From Bacteroidales bacterium (lineage in GTDB: Bacteria > Bacteroidota > Bacteroidia > Bacteroidales > VadinHA17): a stretch of 38,054 bases of DNA. This document shows positions 24,995 through 33,737 of this stretch, piece by piece. Positions within the stretch are counted from its first letter, which is position 1. Each line of letters starts with the position of its first letter. A program made the translations under genes and the position numbers. The stretch is taken from the NCBI GenBank assembly GCA_027451265.1, contig DAIDJT010000001.1:1-38054 (forward strand), read 5' to 3'. The notes below the pieces were generated by a model. That model saw only the letters and a list, made by a program, of their open reading frames with translations. It had not been told where the DNA came from and made no database searches.

Positions 24995-27313
24995 TCACTT
25001 CTTCCTTTTTCCACGGGTACTTTTTGTCTTGCTCCCTTTCTCGATTATTGCAAGGCACTCTTCCCTGGTAAGCTTTTGCGGATCGGTTCCCTTCGGAATG
25101 CGATAGTTGGTCTTGTCATGCATTATGTAGGGACCATATCTGCCGTTGAGCACCATTATATCACCCAGCTCGCTGATCACCTTCTGCTTGTCACCTTCTC
25201 TCTTCTCCCTGATCAGCTCAGAGGCTCTCTCCGCCGTGATTGTATACGGATCATCAACGCCTCTCTTCAGTGAGTAGAATTTGCCGGCGTGTTTGACATA
25301 CGGTCCGAACTTCCCCACCCCGACGGTCATTTCGCTTTCCTCGAAGGTTCCCACTGTGCGCGGCAGCGCGAAGAGGGCGAGGGCCTCCTCAAGCGTTATT
25401 GTCTCAAGGAGCTGGTCACGCCTCAGGTTGGCAAACCTGGGTTTTTTGTCCTCTGAGGCCTCGCCCAGTTGCACAACGGGCCCGAAACGGCTCATCTTCA
25501 CTGCCACCGGCAGGCCCGTTGCCGGGTCTGTCCCCAGCTGCCGCGCCCCCGTCATCCGTGCCCGTGTTGAAAGCGAGTCATCAACAGTCTTCCGGAACGG
25601 TCCGTAGAAGGTGGAGATCATCTTGTCCCATTTCATCTCGCCGGCAGCAATCTCGTCAAACTCCTTCTCTACGCCTGCAGTGAAATTGTAGTCAAGTATG
25701 TCAGGGAAATTGGCAATCAGAAAGTCGTTCACTATCATGCCTATATCCTTCGGGAAGAGCTTGGCCTTTTCCTTGCCGGCAATCTCAGTCTTATCGCTCC
25801 TTGTTATCCTGCCATTTGTGAGGGTCAGCTGTGCCAGGTTGCGTTTCTCCCCGGGCCTGTCCTCGCGGGCCACATAACCACGTGACTGTATTGTTGATAT
25901 AATGGGGGCGTAGGTGGAGGGTCTTCCGATACCCAGTTCCTCAAGCTTCTTCACCAGGCTTGCCTCGGTGTAGCGAGGCGGGGGAGAAGTAAAGCGCTGC
26001 AGTGCGGTGATGGTTCCGGGCGTAAGACCCATCCCCTTGTCGACACGCGGGAGAATGGCCTTTTCGTCCTCGGTATTGTTGCTGTCATATGATTCGGTGT
26101 AAACCTTCAGGAAACCGTCAAAGAGGACGACCTCCCCGGTGGCTGTAAAGTTGACAGGGGAGGCTGACATGCCAATTGTGATTGTGGTCTTTTCAACCCT
26201 GGCATCAGCCATCTGTGAGGCTATCGCCCTGCGCCAGATAAGCTCGTACAGTTTCTTTTCATTGTTGGTGCCGGTGGTATCCTTCCTGTCAAAATAGGTT
26301 GGCCTGATGGCTTCATGTGCCTCCTGTGCGCCGCGGGAATGGGTTTTAAACTGCCGGGTGCGCGAGTATTCCGGGCCATATTCACCGGTGATAACATCCC
26401 GGGCGGTGTTCAGCGCCAGAGAGGAGAGATTTGTCGAGTCAGTCCTCATATATGTAATCTTTCCTGCCTCATACAGCTTTTGTGCCACTGACATCGTCTG
26501 TGCCACCGAGAAGCCAAGCTTGCGGTAGGCCTCCTGCTGCAGGGTGGAGGTGGTGAATGGTGGCGCCGGTGACCGGGTGCCGGGCTTAACCACAATATTT
26601 TCAACTGTAAAGGAAGAATCACTGCACTTCTCAAGGAATTGCCTGGCTTCAGGCTCGGTGCTGAATTTTTTCGGGCATTCAGCTTTAAGAAGCACTTCGG
26701 TTCCTTCGCTGTTCCTGCCGCTGAATGAGCCGGTAACCCTGAAGGCGGAGTCAGCAGTGAAGCTGATTATCTCGCGTTCGCGGTCAACAAGCAGGCGGAC
26801 GGCCACCGACTGCACACGGCCTGCCGAAAGTGAGGGCTGCACCTTCTTCCACAGCACCGGTGAGAGCTCAAAACCTACAAGCCTGTCGAGGATCCTGCGG
26901 GCCTGCTGTGCATTGACAAGGTTCATGTCTACCTGGCGCGGTGATTCCACCGCATGGGTGATGGCATCCTTCGTTATCTCATGAAACACAATGCGGCGCG
27001 TGGTTTCCGGGTCAAGCCCGAGGACGGATATAAGGTGCCATGCAATTGCCTCCCCCTCACGGTCCTCATCGGAAGCAATCCATACAGTCTTAACCTGGCC
27101 CGCAAGCTTCCGGAGCTCTGCCACAACCTTCTTTTTGTCCTCAGGTATCTCATAAACCGGGGCAAATCCTTTGTCAACTTCCACACCCAGGTTGTTCCTC
27201 ACGAGATCACGAATGTGCCCGAAGCTTGAAACAACGGTATAATCCTTTCCGAGAAATTTTTCTATCGTTTTTGCTTTGGCAGGAGATTCAACTATTACCA
27301 GATTATCAGTCAT
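24995..27313 (-). CDS. topA: DNA topoisomerase I (type IA)
   Basis: A 772-residue enzyme that relaxes negative supercoils. The Toprim domain (NLVIVESPAKAKTIEKFLG, residues 4-22, and ASDEDREGEAIAWHL with acidic Asp82, Asp84, Glu87) is followed by the type IA core with the catalytic tyrosine Tyr288 in KITYMRTDSTNLS. Other family stretches are SLSAGRVQSVAVRLLV, RSPAPPFTTSTLQQEA and GIGRPSTYAPIISTIQSRGYV. The C-terminus holds GrYGPY-type topoisomerase repeat segments (KFGPYVKHAGKFYSL and NGRYGPYIMHDKTNYRIP) and a basic tail; I see no four-cysteine zinc fingers, as is common in Bacteroidota. It is the first gene of the minus-strand run leading to the secretion genes, divergent from the PBP gene. 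Confidence 0.95.
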   Translation of the reverse strand: MTDNLVIVESPAKAKTIEKFLGKDYTVVSSFGHIRDLVRNNLGVEVDKGFAPVYEIPEDKKKVVAELRKLAGQVKTVWIASDEDREGEAIAWHLISVLGLDPETTRRIVFHEITKDAITHAVESPRQVDMNLVNAQQARRILDRLVGFELSPVLWKKVQPSLSAGRVQSVAVRLLVDREREIISFTADSAFRVTGSFSGRNSEGTEVLLKAECPKKFSTEPEARQFLEKCSDSSFTVENIVVKPGTRSPAPPFTTSTLQQEAYRKLGFSVAQTMSVAQKLYEAGKITYMRTDSTNLSSLALNTARDVITGEYGPEYSRTRQFKTHSRGAQEAHEAIRPTYFDRKDTTGTNNEKKLYELIWRRAIASQMADARVEKTTITIGMSASPVNFTATGEVVLFDGFLKVYTESYDSNNTEDEKAILPRVDKGMGLTPGTITALQRFTSPPPRYTEASLVKKLEELGIGRPSTYAPIISTIQSRGYVAREDRPGEKRNLAQLTLTNGRITRSDKTEIAGKEKAKLFPKDIGMIVNDFLIANFPDILDYNFTAGVEKEFDEIAAGEMKWDKMISTFYGPFRKTVDDSLSTRARMTGARQLGTDPATGLPVAVKMSRFGPVVQLGEASEDKKPRFANLRRDQLLETITLEEALALFALPRTVGTFEESEMTVGVGKFGPYVKHAGKFYSLKRGVDDPYTITAERASELIREKREGDKQKVISELGDIMVLNGRYGPYIMHDKTNYRIPKGTDPQKLTREECLAIIEKGSKTKSTRGKRKK

Positions 27314-27424
27314 CCGAGTTTTTTTAAAAACAGGGCAAAGTAAATGAATAAGGGCGCCAACTTCAAAATTTTGAGAAAAATTCTGTATTAATCATTAAAT
27401 TAGCGGCCTTATAATGAGGTTATC

Positions 27425-29764
27425 ATGAGGGATAAAAAATTCCGGAAAAACGTTATCTGGTTCTGGGTAATAATATCTCTGCCGGCAGTATTGCTGCTGA
27501 CATTGTTCATCCTGATCTCTGCCAACAGGCTCGGTCCCATCCCTTCGTTTGAGGAGCTTGAGAATCCTGCCAGCAATCTTGCCGCCGAGGTATATTCAGA
27601 AGACAACGTCCTTCTTGGCAAATTTTACATTCAGAACCGCACATGGACTGAATACGAAAATATTTCACCATATGTGATTGATGCTCTGATCGCCACTGAA
27701 GACATCCGTTTTTACAGGCATGCGGGTATTGACTTCCGCGGCCTGGCAAGGGTGCTTGTCAAGACCATTCTGCTTGGCCAGAATACCGGAGGAGGCAGCA
27801 CAATCACACAGCAGCTGGCCAAGAACCTCTTTTTGCCCAGGGACCTGTCAAATGATCCGGCCATAGTGCGGACCTCGAAGCTTACCGTGGCCAAGTTCAA
27901 GGAGTGGCAGACGGCAGTGAAGCTTGAGCGGAGCTACACGAAGGAAGAGATCATCACCATGTATCTCAACGTCTTCGACTTCATTTATAATGCAGTGGGC
28001 ATCAATTCGGCCGCGCGGATTTATTTCAACACCACCCCAGATTCACTGAATATCGAGCAATCGGCGATGCTGGTGGGTATGCTGAAGAACTCTGTTGCCT
28101 ACAATCCCCTTCGCAATGAGGAAGGTGCCATTAAAAGACGCAACGTCGTTATTTCACAAATGGAAAGATACGGGTATATTTCCCGTACCGTAGCCGATTC
28201 AGTCAGCCAGCTCCCCCTGGGCCTCGACCTGCGCGAAGACAGCCATAACACAGGGCTGGCAACCTATTTCAGGGAGTACATAAGGTCAACCATGAACAGC
28301 AGGGAACCGCAGAGAGACTGGTTCTATTCGGACGATGCCTACAATGATGCACTCTGGCGCTGGCAGAATGATCCCCTCTATGGTTGGTGCTACAAGAACA
28401 CAAAACCTGACGGCACCCCATATAACCTTTACCGTGACGGCCTGAGAATCTATACCACTCTTAACTCGAAAATGCAGACCTATGCCGAAGAAGCTCTTGC
28501 AGAGCACCTTTCCAAAAACCTTCAGCCGGTCTTTGACAAGAGAGCACGGAACAACCGGAATCCGCCATACTCAAATGACCTCACAACTGCACAGGTAAAC
28601 CAGATAATGGCCAGATCAGTCAGGCAGAGCGACAGATACCAGAACATGAGGAGAGCCGGCATCCCGGAAGATTCTATCACCCTCGCATTCAACACCCCGG
28701 TACCGATGAAGCTCTTCTCATGGAAGGGCGAAAGAGATACTGTGATAACTCCGCTTGATTCAATAAGATATTACAAGTTCTTTGTAAGGTCATCATTCAT
28801 GGCCATGGACCCCCACACGGGATATGTGAAGGCCTATATCGGCGGACCTGATTTCAGGTATTTCAAGTATGACGCTGTTACCCAGCAGAAGAAACAGGTT
28901 GGGTCTACAATCAAGCCGTTCCTTTATACACTGGCAATGCAGGATGGTTACTCTCCCTGCTTTGAGGTTGAAAATATAGAGCGCTCCTTTGAGGTCAATG
29001 ACACAATATGGAGACCCAGGAGCTCAGGGCCCGAGGAGTACCACGGCAAAATGGTGACATTAAAGTGGGGTCTGGCACAGTCGGAGAATTATATCTCAGC
29101 GTGGCTGATGAAGCAGTTTTCGCCGCAGGCAGTGGTTGACATAATGCACAGGATGGGCATAAGAAGCTATATTGACCCGGTAGTGTCAATCTTCCTCGGA
29201 ACTTCAGATATTTCACTTGAAGAAATGGTGGGGTCATACGGAACCTTTGTCAACAAGGGAGTGTATACCCGCCCCCTCTATGTAACCCGCATTGAAGACC
29301 GCAACGGCAACGTACTATCCTCCTTTACCCCGTTTATTGACGAGGTTATCAGCGAGGATGACGCCTACCTGATGACTTCACTGCTGCAGGGTGTTGTAAG
29401 CAGCGGCACCGGTGTGAGACTGAGGCTTACCTATAAGCTGACAAACGAAATGGGTGGAAAGACGGGAACCACACAGAACCACTCCAACGGATGGTTCATG
29501 GGTGTTATGCCTGATCTTGTGGCTGGTGTCTGGACTGGCTGGGAGGACCAGGCAATCCATTTTGAAGATCTCTCAATGGGGCAGGGAGCCAACATGGCTC
29601 TGCCGGTTTTCGGCATTTTCATGCAGAAGCTGCTGGCTGACAAGGATTTCTCAGTCATTGCAGATTCGAAGTTTGAAGCACCTCCGGGGTTTAATGTGGA
29701 TCTCGACTGTGACAGGGTGAACAGGGAAAAGCAGGGGAACCCATACAGGCAGAGGGAATACTAG
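27425..29764 (+). CDS. mrcA: Class A penicillin-binding protein (PBP1A-like)
   Basis: A 779-residue bifunctional peptidoglycan synthase. An N-terminal membrane anchor (about residues 10-32) precedes the GT51 glycosyltransferase domain with catalytic Glu92 in ALIATEDIRFYRHAGID and the GGGSTITQQLAKNLF motif (122-136). The transpeptidase domain has the three canonical motifs: SxxK at Ser494-Lys497 (VGSTIKPF), SxN at Ser553-Asn555 (QSENYIS) and KTGT at 679-682. All catalytic residues are present, so it should polymerise and cross-link peptidoglycan. It is transcribed alone, diverging from topA and converging with radA across a gap holding heptamer repeats. Confidence 0.94.
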   Translation: MRDKKFRKNVIWFWVIISLPAVLLLTLFILISANRLGPIPSFEELENPASNLAAEVYSEDNVLLGKFYIQNRTWTEYENISPYVIDALIATEDIRFYRHAGIDFRGLARVLVKTILLGQNTGGGSTITQQLAKNLFLPRDLSNDPAIVRTSKLTVAKFKEWQTAVKLERSYTKEEIITMYLNVFDFIYNAVGINSAARIYFNTTPDSLNIEQSAMLVGMLKNSVAYNPLRNEEGAIKRRNVVISQMERYGYISRTVADSVSQLPLGLDLREDSHNTGLATYFREYIRSTMNSREPQRDWFYSDDAYNDALWRWQNDPLYGWCYKNTKPDGTPYNLYRDGLRIYTTLNSKMQTYAEEALAEHLSKNLQPVFDKRARNNRNPPYSNDLTTAQVNQIMARSVRQSDRYQNMRRAGIPEDSITLAFNTPVPMKLFSWKGERDTVITPLDSIRYYKFFVRSSFMAMDPHTGYVKAYIGGPDFRYFKYDAVTQQKKQVGSTIKPFLYTLAMQDGYSPCFEVENIERSFEVNDTIWRPRSSGPEEYHGKMVTLKWGLAQSENYISAWLMKQFSPQAVVDIMHRMGIRSYIDPVVSIFLGTSDISLEEMVGSYGTFVNKGVYTRPLYVTRIEDRNGNVLSSFTPFIDEVISEDDAYLMTSLLQGVVSSGTGVRLRLTYKLTNEMGGKTGTTQNHSNGWFMGVMPDLVAGVWTGWEDQAIHFEDLSMGQGANMALPVFGIFMQKLLADKDFSVIADSKFEAPPGFNVDLDCDRVNREKQGNPYRQREY

Positions 29765-29782
29765 GGAGGAGGAAGGCGGTAA

Positions 29783-29830
29783 CAGTTATCAGTTATCAGT
29801 TGTCAGTTGTCAGTTATCAGTTGTCAGTTT
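29783..29830. repeat. 7-bp tandem repeat (CAGTTAT/CAGTTGT), nearly seven units
   Basis: Six complete heptamers in register alternate CAGTTAT and CAGTTGT, followed by a truncated CAGTTT. They lie in the 105-base gap between the convergent PBP and radA genes. TTATCAGT inside the array (29814-29821) is complementary to ACTGATAA at 29861-29868, allowing a long-loop hairpin. Related to the GGTTATN array at 5954-5988. Confidence 0.8.
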
Positions 29831-29869
29831 GAGGTGCGGACGGAGGAGACGGTCTGTACGACTGATAAT

Positions 29870-31222
29870 TCAGGAGAAGAGCAGTCTCACCAGTCCTTCA
29901 ATCTTATATACTTTGGATATTTTGATCGCGGGCACATCTCTCACATCCCTGTGAAACCCGGATATCACGATCTCAGTGAATCCCATCCTGGCAGCCTCCA
30001 TGATTCTCTGTTCTATTCTTGCCACGGGCCTTACCTCTCCAGATAATCCCACCTCCCCGGCAAAAGCTGTATGATGGTCAACCGGTGCGTCGAGGTTTGA
30101 CGAGAGCACGGCGGCGGCAACGGCCAGGTCAATAGCCGGGTCACTGACTTTAATACCTCCTGCGATATTCAGGAAGACGTCCTTCACTCCCAGTCTGAAC
30201 CCTGCTCTCTTTTCAAGTACTGCCAGCAGCATGTTGAGCCTCCTGGTGTCAAAGCCCGTGGAGCTTCGCTGCGGGGTGCCATAGACAGCGCTGCTGACAA
30301 GTGACTGGGTCTCTATCATGAAAGGCCTCACCCCGTCAACGGTGGCGGCAATTGTCACACCGCTGGCCGGGTCACGGTCATGGCGGATGAACAACTCGGA
30401 AGGGTCTGTCACCTCGCGAAGGCCATCCTGGCCCATCTCGAAAATGCCTATCTCGGCCGTTGATCCGAAGCGGTTCTTCACAGGCCTGAGTATCCGGAAA
30501 ACATAGTTGCCGTCACCCTCAAACTGCAGCACCACGTCTACTATATGTTCCAGCACTTTCGGCCCGGCCAGCGTGCCGTCCTTGGTGATGTGACCTATCA
30601 GTATCACAGGTACTCCTGATTCCTTGGCATAGCGCAGCATCATGGCCGCGCACTCCCTGACCTGTGTGACGGATCCGGCGGAAGACTCAAGCAACGATGA
30701 ACTCAGGGTCTGTATGGAATCAATTATCAGAAGTTCTGGTTTAATGGCGCCGGCCTGTGTCAGTACATGTTCCGGTTCTGTTTCGTTGTAGATGAAGCAA
30801 TTGTCATTTTGCCCCGCAAGCCTTTTAGCCCTGAGTTTGACCTGTCCCTCGCTCTCCTCGCCGGAGACGTACAGTACGGTCCTGCCTGGTGTAGCCAGGG
30901 CAATCTGCAGTGCCAGAGTTGATTTCCCGATGCCGGGCTCGCCGCCCATCAGTATAAGTGAACCCTTCACCATGCCGCCGCCAAGAATACGGTCCACTTC
31001 CCCGATGCCTGAAGTGATCCGGTCATTCTCATTCGCCTCTATCCCGGAAAGGAGTTCCGGTTTACGGCGTGCGGCATCCCTGCCTGCCGCTGACGGCGGT
31101 GTGGCAGTGACAATCTCTTCGCGGTAGCTGTTCCACTCGTGGCATGCCGGACAGTGACCGATCCACTTGGGTGACTCTGCGCCGCAATTCTGGCACACAT
31201 AGACAGATTTATTCTTCGCCAT
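29870..31222 (-). CDS. radA: DNA repair protein RadA
   Basis: A 450-residue RecA-like ATPase that aids branch migration in recombinational repair. The N-terminal zinc finger has Cys10, Cys13, Cys24 and Cys27 (CQNCG...CPAC). A Walker A motif GGEPGIGKST and the RadA-specific KNRFGSTAEIGIFEM stretch follow, and the C-terminal Lon-protease-like domain (DVFLNIAGGIKVSDPAIDLAVAAAVLSS, FAGEVGLSGEVRPV) completes the family layout and length. The ATG at 31222 is preferred over an in-frame start at 31240: the predicted -7 box is at 31245-31252, which leaves no room for transcription of the longer start. Confidence 0.95.
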   Translation of the reverse strand: MAKNKSVYVCQNCGAESPKWIGHCPACHEWNSYREEIVTATPPSAAGRDAARRKPELLSGIEANENDRITSGIGEVDRILGGGMVKGSLILMGGEPGIGKSTLALQIALATPGRTVLYVSGEESEGQVKLRAKRLAGQNDNCFIYNETEPEHVLTQAGAIKPELLIIDSIQTLSSSLLESSAGSVTQVRECAAMMLRYAKESGVPVILIGHITKDGTLAGPKVLEHIVDVVLQFEGDGNYVFRILRPVKNRFGSTAEIGIFEMGQDGLREVTDPSELFIRHDRDPASGVTIAATVDGVRPFMIETQSLVSSAVYGTPQRSSTGFDTRRLNMLLAVLEKRAGFRLGVKDVFLNIAGGIKVSDPAIDLAVAAAVLSSNLDAPVDHHTAFAGEVGLSGEVRPVARIEQRIMEAARMGFTEIVISGFHRDVRDVPAIKISKVYKIEGLVRLLFS

Positions 31223-31244
31223 GGGAAAAGGAATATGCAACAGC

Positions 31245-31252
31245 CAAATTTA
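31245..31252 (-). promoter_or_regulatory. -7 box of radA
   Basis: The minus strand reads TAAATTTG, an exact TAnnTTTG match, 23-30 bases upstream of the radA ATG at 31222. It suggests radA can be expressed independently of the upstream pan genes. No clear -33 element. Confidence 0.5.
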
Positions 31253-31267
31253 CTAAAAGAAAAGGTA

Positions 31268-32305
31268 TCAGGCCTGTTTTTCAGTGACCACCGATGAGAG
31301 TACTTTTCCGCCCTTTTTTCCAAAGAGAGCATAAAGCGAAATGGCACCGGCAATGGCTATCAGGATCATTTGCGACTCATGCTCGAGAGTTGCATAGGTA
31401 AGCCCCTCCTCCAGCGGGATGGCGTATGCCACGAGCATGCCGCGAGAAATGATCCAGTGATATGCACCAAGCCCGCTTTGAACAGGTGCGGCCATGCCGA
31501 AACTGCCTATGACAAGGATGAACATTGTTGCTCCTACACCCAGACGTGACGTGGATTCAAGACAGAGCAGCGGGAAATATGACATGAAGAAGTATGCCAC
31601 CCACAGCAGTATCGTGAGGAACAGGAATTCCCACCTGCGCTTCAGCCTGAAAATTGATTTAAGTCCTGAAAAGAGACCATCGGAAAATGAATAGACTTTT
31701 CTGAATAACGGCCTTGCCGACAGTTTTTCCCTCAGCATAAAAAACATTACTATGGCCGTCACTATGAGGAGTAAGGCTATAACAGTCACAATAGTAGCAG
31801 ACCCGAGCGATGATGAAATCTTTTGTTGTGCCGGAATGAATACATTTTCAGAAAGGAAGCTTCCTGTTGCAGTAGTTCCGGCGGCAAGAGTGGCTCCGAG
31901 GATTACCAGGACCGTCAGGACATCTATGGTTCTTTCAATCAGCATTGTTCCCACAAGCTTGTCAAACGGGATATTCTCCTTGCGGGAGAGGGCTGCGCAC
32001 TTTGTAACCTCTCCCAGCCTGGGGAAGATCATATTGGCAAAATATCCGATGACAACTGAATGATATGCATGCATGACGCCCGGGTTGTATCCAAGGGGCT
32101 CGATGAGCAGTGTCCAGCGACGGGCCCTGATCAGGAAGCTGAGAAGGGCAAAGATCACCGCAGGGACCAGCCACCAGTAGTTGGCCTTTCGGAGCACTGA
32201 CCAGAGTTCACTTAATTTGATTCCGCGGAATGACAGCCACAGAAGCAGGGCTGCCAGTGAAAGGAACAGCACTGCCTTCAGCAATTGAGTAATACTCCTG
32301 TTCAA
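31268..32305 (-). CDS. Polytopic membrane protein, LPG-synthase-TM/UPF0104 flippase-like family
   Basis: A 345-residue inner-membrane protein with about eight hydrophobic helices. Family landmarks are the N-terminal helix plus SFRGIKLSELWSVLRKANYWWLVPA, the basic loop RARRWTLLIEPLG, the YFANMIFPRLGEVTKCAALSRKENIPFDKLVGTMLIERTIDV stretch (about residues 90-130; the PRLGE...R pattern is the most conserved), and a QSGLGAYHWIISRG segment near 275-290. Members of this family (MprF membrane domain, AglD-type) are linked to lipid transfer or flipping. No substrate can be inferred here. It starts 3 bases after the panD stop and is likely co-transcribed with it. Confidence 0.82.
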   Translation of the reverse strand: MNRSITQLLKAVLFLSLAALLLWLSFRGIKLSELWSVLRKANYWWLVPAVIFALLSFLIRARRWTLLIEPLGYNPGVMHAYHSVVIGYFANMIFPRLGEVTKCAALSRKENIPFDKLVGTMLIERTIDVLTVLVILGATLAAGTTATGSFLSENVFIPAQQKISSSLGSATIVTVIALLLIVTAIVMFFMLREKLSARPLFRKVYSFSDGLFSGLKSIFRLKRRWEFLFLTILLWVAYFFMSYFPLLCLESTSRLGVGATMFILVIGSFGMAAPVQSGLGAYHWIISRGMLVAYAIPLEEGLTYATLEHESQMILIAIAGAISLYALFGKKGGKVLSSVVTEKQA

Positions 32306-32308
32306 CGG

Positions 32309-32659
32309 TCAGATGATTTTGTTTGTGGCAGTATCCGGGAAAACGATTTTCGGCCTGAAAGTACCGGCTTCTTCAGGTGTGATATTTGCAAATGCCATTA
32401 TAATGACCACGTCTCCCACCGCTATCTTCCTTGCGGCGGGACCGTTCAGGCAGATTTCGCCTGACCCCCGCCTGCCTTTGATTACATAGGTTACAAGCCT
32501 TTCTCCGTTGTTTCTGTCAAGAACATGGACTTTTTCATGTTCAAAAAGACCTGCAGCATCCATCAGGTCTTCATCGATGGTGACGCTGCCAACATAGTTC
32601 ATGTCAGCACCGGTGACGGTGACATTATGTATTTTTGATTTAAGTACTTCTATTGTCAT
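32309..32659 (-). CDS. panD: Aspartate 1-decarboxylase
   Basis: A 116-residue pyruvoyl enzyme that makes beta-alanine from aspartate for pantothenate synthesis. The self-cleavage site is Gly24-Ser25 in NYVGSVTID, where Ser25 becomes the pyruvoyl group. Other conserved parts are KSKIHNVTVT, HEKVHVLDRNNGERLVTYVIKG and GDVVIIMAFA. The ATG at 32659 is right: the longer frame starts at a TTG (32692) inside the predicted -7 box, and 116 residues is the usual family length. It follows panC by 52 bases and is 3 bases from the flippase-like gene. Confidence 0.95.
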   Translation of the reverse strand: MTIEVLKSKIHNVTVTGADMNYVGSVTIDEDLMDAAGLFEHEKVHVLDRNNGERLVTYVIKGRRGSGEICLNGPAARKIAVGDVVIIMAFANITPEEAGTFRPKIVFPDTATNKII

Positions 32660-32689
32660 TTTGTAAAAAGAGATTGTTTTCTGACGGTG

Positions 32690-32720
32690 CAAAGATAACT
32701 ATCCTTTGATTTTACCGCAA
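32690..32720 (-). promoter_or_regulatory. panD promoter, TTG-N20-TATCTTTG
   Basis: On the minus strand, TTG (32718-32720) and TATCTTTG (32690-32697) are separated by 20 bases, matching the Bacteroidota -33/-7 arrangement. The boxes overlap the end of panC, giving panD its own promoter in addition to read-through. Confidence 0.6.
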
Positions 32721-33569
32721 CCCGATCTCAATATTGTCAATCAGCCTTACTTCCCCGGCCCACAGGGCGATGCAGCCGTAATATTTCTTTCCCGGTGACA
32801 TTTCAATCACTGAACGTACCGGAGTGAGTGTTCCATCCTCAACTATCTCAAAATACTCGAGCCTGAAGTCGGGGATCATATTAATGCGGTCAGAGACGAA
32901 TTCCCTGATCTCTTTTATCTCATAGTCAGAGATCATTGCGGCGGCGGCTATCAGGGTACGGTATATCTCGCCTGCCCTTTCGCGGTGCTGTACCAGCAGT
33001 CTTCGATTACGGCTGCTCATGGCAAGCCCGTCCTTTTCCCTCACAATGGGGCAGGCGATGATCTCTGTCTTCGGGTACTCCCTCCGGGCAAGCTCCCTGA
33101 TTATTGTAAGCTGCTGGAAGTCCTTCTGTCCGAAGAAGGCGCACGACGGCCTGATTATGTCAAAGAGCCGCGAGACCACCTGTGCCACACCGTTGAAATG
33201 GCCTGGCCTGTGCTCTCCCTCCATCACCCTCTCCAGGTTTCCAAAGTCGAAACGGCGTGTATCAGGTTCAGGGTAGATCTCTTCCACCGGGGGAACAAAG
33301 ACAAAGTCATTTTCCCTCAGCAGGCCTGAAAGCATCTCCAGGTCGGAATCAAGTGTCCTGGGGTACTTCAGGAGGTCCTGAGGGTCATTGAACTGGGTGG
33401 GATTGACAAAAATGCTTACGGCCACCATACGGCAGTTCTCCACGGCACTGGCCACCAGTGAGAGATGGCCTTCATGGAGAGCACCCATGGTTGGCACAAA
33501 GCCGGGGTTGCGCAGGACGCTGATCCTGTAATGGTCCTTTACTTCCTTGACTGTTGTCAGTACTTTCAT
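32712..33569 (-). CDS. panC: Pantothenate synthetase (pantoate--beta-alanine ligase)
   Basis: A 285-residue cytoplasmic ligase that joins pantoate and beta-alanine using ATP, the step that consumes the product of PanD next door. Signatures are VPTMGALHEGHLSLV (HIGH-type ATP site, about residues 24-38), SIFVNPTQFNDPQDL, RPGHFNGVAQVVSRLFDI, FFGQKDFQQL and a KMSKS-like MSSRNRRL near residue 190. The ATG at 33569 begins the family N-terminus (MKVLTTVKEVKDH); the frame is open up to 33788 but the extra 73 residues match nothing and overlap the divergent gene's start. No exact -7 box is seen; the nearest candidate, TTATTTTG near 33632, is one base off consensus. Confidence 0.94.
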   Translation of the reverse strand: MKVLTTVKEVKDHYRISVLRNPGFVPTMGALHEGHLSLVASAVENCRMVAVSIFVNPTQFNDPQDLLKYPRTLDSDLEMLSGLLRENDFVFVPPVEEIYPEPDTRRFDFGNLERVMEGEHRPGHFNGVAQVVSRLFDIIRPSCAFFGQKDFQQLTIIRELARREYPKTEIIACPIVREKDGLAMSSRNRRLLVQHRERAGEIYRTLIAAAAMISDYEIKEIREFVSDRINMIPDFRLEYFEIVEDGTLTPVRSVIEMSPGKKYYGCIALWAGEVRLIDNIEIGLR

Positions 33570-33616
33570 AACCTTGGCTTTTAAAGTCGGTAAAGCGGGC
33601 CGTTTTACTGAACGGA

Positions 33617-33630
33617 TACCGGGCCCGGTA
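33617..33630. promoter_or_regulatory. 14-bp perfect palindrome, TACCGGGCCCGGTA, possible operator
   Basis: A perfect inverted repeat in the 178-base gap between divergent panC and the GT5-like gene, 48 bases upstream of panC. It could be a protein-binding site or a small hairpin in the panC leader; nothing in the sequence tells which. Confidence 0.35.
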
Positions 33631-33701
33631 CTGCAAAATAACACCATTTTTGTCAGTAACCCGTTGTCTCTAAGCTTGGAAATTAATTCAGTTTTTTTTA
33701 T

Positions 33702-33709
33702 TATCTTTG
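33702..33709 (+). promoter_or_regulatory. -7 box of the GT5-like gene
   Basis: TATCTTTG matches TAnnTTTG exactly and is followed by GC, as in strong Bacteroidota promoters. A TTG at 33676-33678 is 23 bases upstream, slightly beyond the usual 19-21. Confidence 0.55.
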
Positions 33710-33737
33710 CACTTTGATTTAATCCTAAGGTATATCT

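Noticed and set aside
27363..27374. 12-base palindrome TCAAAATTTTGA between topA and the PBP gene, considered as an operator
   Set aside because: A/T-rich palindromes of this size occur often by chance in such gaps, and nothing else supports a binding site.
29783..29830. Possible CRISPR-like array
   Set aside because: The unit is only 7 bases with no spacers and no cas genes nearby; it is a simple tandem repeat.
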